Shown here one piece after another: positions 60,640 to 64,000 of a DNA stretch of 64,000 bases (its first letter is position 1; every line of letters begins with the position of its first letter). The position numbers and the translations under genes were made by a program. This DNA is from Nymphaea colorata (Eukaryota; Streptophyta; Magnoliopsida; Nymphaeales; Nymphaeaceae). Location of the stretch: assembly GCF_008831285.2 (NCBI RefSeq), contig NC_045145.1, forward strand, positions 8,060,802 through 8,124,801, in the 5' to 3' direction. The notes beneath the pieces were generated by a model that had not been told where the DNA came from, did no database searches, and saw nothing but the letters and a program-made list of their open reading frames with translations.

Positions 60640-60958
60640 GTGTGGATTGTAGAATCTTGAGCAGCGAATCGGCGTCTGTGAAGTAGGTCCACCAGCAGCA
60701 GCGTGTCAAATGCAAGACCTGTGAGCAAGAGAGGAAGAAATAAACAAGAGAGAAATTGGTTGAATAGGGGCTGGGCTTTATAGACCGCCTCTCAGGATTT
60801 CCCCAAATCCCAGCTACGGTTATGGCTTGAAGACTTATGGTAAGAATTAAAACGGAAACTTTAATATTTGATTTATTTCCTGTTTTAATTCCATAACTGC
60901 AGAATCTCCTTTGCAGTTATAGAGGGAAAGGGATCGGGCTCAAGGCCACTACCCAACA
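60640..60958 (-). mobile_element. 3' LTR of Copia element
   Basis: On the minus strand it starts TGTTGGGTAG at 60958, directly after the polypurine tract AAGTGGGAGA (60968–60959). A TATA box (TATAAAG, 60783–60777) is present. The right-hand end near 60640 (…CCACACA) is a best guess, since the other LTR is outside the window. Confidence 0.6.
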
Positions 60959-61061
60959 TCTCCCACTTGGCCATGAGACCGACAGTTTGCTTCCACTTTA
61001 TGTGGGTTTTCTGTTTCTAAGTTACGAGGTTTTCCATCATTGGTTTGTCCATCGCAACTTT

Positions 61062-62135
61062 TCAAATATATCTAAACCCCATATGGGCTACATGCTTGGT
61101 AAACAAGTCTTCTGAAATTCCCTTGGTAAGGGGATCTGCTACCAGGTCATTGGTAGGCATGTATTCAACTGAGATTTCATTTTTTTCAATCATTTCATGA
61201 ACATAATGGTATTTCACCATTATATGTTTACTCTTCGAGCTCACAGCTCCATTTTTCATAAGTGATATTGCTGCCTGATTATCACAATATAGTTGAACTG
61301 GTTCATGATCAAGATCTAATTTCAAGTCTTTTAAGAACCGATTTATCCAGACAGTAAATGTGGTAGCAACATTACATGCTACATATTCTGCTTCTTGTGT
61401 GTGTTGAGCAACACATCCCTGTTTCTTACAAGACCAGGCTATCGCTCCACCTCCAAAGAGGAATACATAACCAGATGTAGACTTACTATCATCTTTGCAT
61501 CCTGCAAAATCCGCATCTGAATAGCCAACTAAGGTCAGCTCATCAGCTTGATAGGACAATTTTAGTCCCTTTGTTCCTTTAATATACCGAAAAATCCTTT
61601 TGACTGCTTGCCAATGTGGCCACCCAGGATTACTTTGATAACGACTTACCAGACCGATAGGAAAACTTATGTCAGGTCTGGTACACAACATTAGATACAT
61701 TAGACTACCAACAGCTTGTGCATAAGGAACATGTAATTTCTGTTGTTCTTCTCCAGGACAATCGTTCCTGCTTAAATTTGCTCCTTTAGCTATAGGAGTT
61801 CCGATTGGTTTGCAATCTTGCATTCGAAATTTCTTTAAGATATAATCAATATATCGTTCTTGGCTCAAACTCAGAATTCTTGAGTCTCTATCTCGAGTGA
61901 TCTTTATTCTTAATATGTATGAAGCTTCACCCAAGTCCTTCATTTCGAAGTTTTTGTTCAGCCAAGTCTTCGTTTTGACAATCATGTCGTTATCATTTCC
62001 AGTTAGTAATATGTCATCAACATATAATGATAGAATACAGAAAAGGCTCCCACTTTTCCAAACATACACACAGTGATCCAGTTGGTTTGCAACGAACCCA
62101 AGTTTTGTAATTGCTTTGTGAAAGCAAAATACCAT
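61062..62135 (-). pseudogene. Copia RT C-terminus and RNase H
   Basis: 357 open codons. LYVDDILLTG carries the two RT catalytic Asp. NFEMKDLGEASYILRIKI follows. The RNase H part shows GYSDADFAGCKDDSKSTSGY, then EAEYVA, QLYCDNQAAISLMKNG and KHIMVKYHYVHEMI. It ends normally with DPLTKGI … HVAHMGFRY and a stop at 61062. This half is intact in itself but lies in another frame than the RT N-terminus. Confidence 0.9.
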
Positions 62136-63007
62136 TGTCTAGGAGACTGTTTCAGTCCATACAACCATTTATTCAACTTGTACACTTTGTCTTTTTTTTC
62201 CTTGATGACATATCCTGATGGTTGAGTCATATATATAGTTTCTTTCAACTCACCATTCAGAAAAGCAGTCTTTACATCCATCTGACAAATATCTAAGTCA
62301 TAGAAAGCCGCAATAGCCAAAATTATTCTGATCGAAGCAAACTTTGCAACCGGCGAATAAGTCTCTGAATAATCAATTCCTTCCTTTTGGGAAAAACCTT
62401 TCGCTACCAGTCTGGCTTTGAATTTTTCGACTGATCCGTCAGCTTTATACTTCTTCCTTAGCACCCATTTACATCCAATGGGTTTTCTGTCATTAGGAAG
62501 ATCTACTAATTCCCAGACTTTATTCTTTTCTATGGATTCAATTTCCTCATCCATAGCGTTCACCCAATCTGATGATTCATGCGAATTTATCGCATCGTCA
62601 TATGTCAGATTGTCAGACATTTCGTCAATATCTGCTAAACAGCATAGCTCCTCTACAAGATATACATAATAATCACTCAAATATGAAGGTGGAGCCCTAG
62701 GTCTTTTACGACCTAACAAAGTCTGATTTGATAAGTTATTTGTATCAGTTGGTTCATTGCCTAACTGTTCCCCAGTCGGTTCATTACCAGACTGTACACC
62801 AGGCATTTCATGCTCAGTTGGTTCATTACCAAACTGATCTCCAGTCGGTTCATTACCAGACTGTATTCCAGAAATTTCATGCTCAGTTGGTTCATTACCA
62901 AACTGATCTCCAGTCGGTTCATTGCCAGACTGATCCACAGTTGGTTCATTACCAAACTGTACTCCAATCAATTCTTGCTCAGTTGGTTCATTGCCAAACT
63001 GATCCAC
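62003..63007 (-). pseudogene. Copia RT N-terminus with GNEPT linker
   Basis: After the repeated linker (to about residue 85) comes a canonical Copia RT: WVNAMDEEIESIEKN, then GCKWVLRKKYKADGS, RLVAKGFSQKEGIDYSETYSP, and DVKTAFLNGEL with a catalytic Asp. KLNKWLYGLKQSPRQWYF is the last in-frame motif. The frame then runs off at the indel near 62128 (A-run 62126–62129 on the plus strand). Confidence 0.88.
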
Positions 63008-63055
63008 AGTTGGTTCATTACCAAACTATACTCCAGTCGGTTCTTTGCCAGACTG
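62749..63055 (-). repeat. Minisatellite encoding repeated GNEPT peptide
   Basis: Ten copies of a motif of the form (F/S/L)GNEPT, one of them GKEPT, spaced 8–15 codons apart with alternating spacers such as DQ and EHEISGIQ. On the plus strand the core is GGTTCATTACCAAACTG and close variants. It lies between integrase and RT, where Copia polyproteins have an unstructured linker. Confidence 0.95.
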
Positions 63056-63990
63056 ATCATCTGAATAAATCAGATCCTCCAGTAGATCGTTATGATCTTT
63101 CACTGGATTACTATCATTGTTATTTAGTTCTTCAAGGAACTCCACATCTCTACTTTCTATGAGACCCATAGTAGAGTGATATAATCTGTAGCCTTTGGAT
63201 TCTTTTGGATATCCAATAAACACACATCTTACTGATCTGTTATCCAGTTTATCCATTTTTGGATCTAAAACTTTTACATGTACTACAGATCCCCATCTCT
63301 TGAGATGTCTTAAGTCTGGTTTCAACCAGTCCATCTCTCATAAGGAGTGGTTGGGACTGCCTTGCAGGGCACTCGATTAATAGTATACATGGCTGTTAAC
63401 ACAGCCTCTCCCCAAAAAACTTTGGGTAATTGTGCACCTGCCAACATGGATCTCACCATGTTCAAGAGGGTTCTGTTACACCTCTCAACGACACCATTTT
63501 GCTGCGGTGTCCTAGGCATTGTTTTTTGCCTATTAATTCCAAGGTCTTTGCAGTGTTTGAGGAATTCATTTGATGTATATTCACCTCCTCGATCAGACCT
63601 TATAACCTTGATGTCTTTCCCAAGTTGTCTCTCGACTTCAGATTTATATTCCTTGAATTTTTCAAGTGCTTCTGATTTATATCTAATTAGATAAATATAT
63701 CCAAATCTTGAAAAGTCATCAATAAAAGTTATAAAATATAACTTTCCACCATGTGTTTGGACTCTAAAAGGTCCACAAATGTCGGTGTGGATTATTTCCA
63801 ATAAATCAGTGGCCCGAATTACTTCAGATGGAAAGAGTTTTCTTGTCATCTTTCCATATAAACACACCTCACATTTCGTGAAATCATTTGCTTTAATGTC
63901 AGGTATAATACCCTGTTGTGCTAAAATCTTCATCTTGTTGATGCTTACATGGCCTAATCTTTTGTGCCATAGATTTGTACTCACATTCAT
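63026..63990 (-). pseudogene. Copia GAG-pre-integrase and integrase
   Basis: HKRLGHVSINKM and CEVCLYGKM give the zinc-binding GAG-pre-integrase part. The integrase core has catalytic Asp in HTDICGPF, Asp in RSDRGGEYTS and Glu in NGVVERCNRTLLNM. FWGEAVLTAMYTINR follows. The frame breaks near 63325, and the segment 63334–63026 carries the C-terminal KPDLRHLKRWG and FIGYPKESKGYRLY. A TAG at 63026–63028 stands where sister repeats have CAG. The frame remains open past 63990 to the window edge. Confidence 0.88.
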
Positions 63991-64000
63991 CGCACAATCA

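Larger units (their letters stand above)
60640..64000 (-). mobile_element. Ty1/Copia retrotransposon, cut by window edge
   Basis: Minus-strand order GAG-pre-integrase, integrase, RT, RNase H, polypurine tract, LTR is that of Copia. The 5' LTR and gag lie beyond 64000. The polyprotein frame is broken by a one-base loss near 63325, a TAG at 63026–63028 and a one-base loss near 62128, so it is no longer autonomous. Most catalytic motifs are kept, which suggests a fairly recent loss. Confidence 0.9.

Noticed and set aside
62749-63055. Regularly spaced repeats considered as a CRISPR-like array
   Set aside because: Repeats are coding, in frame within a Copia polyprotein, and spacers are themselves repeated; plant genome context.
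62728-63162. 144-residue plus-strand frame with repeated HYQT peptide
   Set aside because: Antisense of the GNEPT minisatellite in the Copia polyprotein.
1-64000. tRNA, rRNA and snRNA genes
   Set aside because: I looked for B-box-like GTTCGAATCC and paired arms and found no convincing candidate; a covariance-model scan would be decisive.

Overview
This window is a piece of a flowering-plant nuclear genome. The evidence is one intact intron-split plant gene (an oligopeptide transporter with six exons and GT–AG introns), plant-type Copia, Gypsy and L1-like retrotransposons, many small inverted-repeat elements, and long AT-rich intergenic DNA full of (TA)n, (GA)n and (CT)n tracts. The first exon of the gene is much richer in GC than its surroundings, as in many monocot genes, but I cannot name the species.

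Layout. 0–10.8 kb: small inverted-repeat elements, a polyadenylated fragment of a Copia element, a head-to-tail array of a unit of about 585 bp interrupted by a 3.0-kb solo LTR, and AT-rich degenerate repeats. 10.8–13.2 kb: no gene, but a G-box-rich, promoter-like patch. 13.25–18.99 kb: a nearly full-length but decayed L1-type LINE on the minus strand. 19–27.8 kb: LINE 3' end, small DNA elements, a 1.4-kb inverted-repeat element, possible exons of an unidentified gene, and a 24-G run. 27.8–28.9 kb: a decayed cysteine-rich receptor-like kinase (minus). 31.9–37.35 kb: a decayed Gypsy chromovirus pol end, a complete 3.4-kb LTR, then a primer-binding site and leader, followed by part of a second LTR family. 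37.4–43.4 kb: intergenic, with repeats.

43.4–52.1 kb holds the only clearly functional protein gene: an OPT-family transporter of 743 residues, assembled from six exons in a consistent phase and most like the plant OPT5/OPT7 group. It carries small inverted-repeat elements in introns 1 and 5 and a 4.3-kb second intron. 52.1–57.3 kb: a small element and two adjacent LINE fragments (minus). 57.3–60.6 kb: AT-rich, no gene seen. 60.6–64.0 kb: a Copia element on the minus strand, cut by the window edge, with two frameshifts and one nonsense codon. Its integrase–RT linker is expanded into a repeated GNEPT peptide.

I found no new multi-gene system. The most unusual items are the GNEPT linker, the single LTR with internal sequence on both sides, the polyadenylated Copia fragment, and the tandem array split by a solo LTR. 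No tRNA, rRNA or CRISPR array was recognised by eye. All homology calls come from reading motifs, without database searches.
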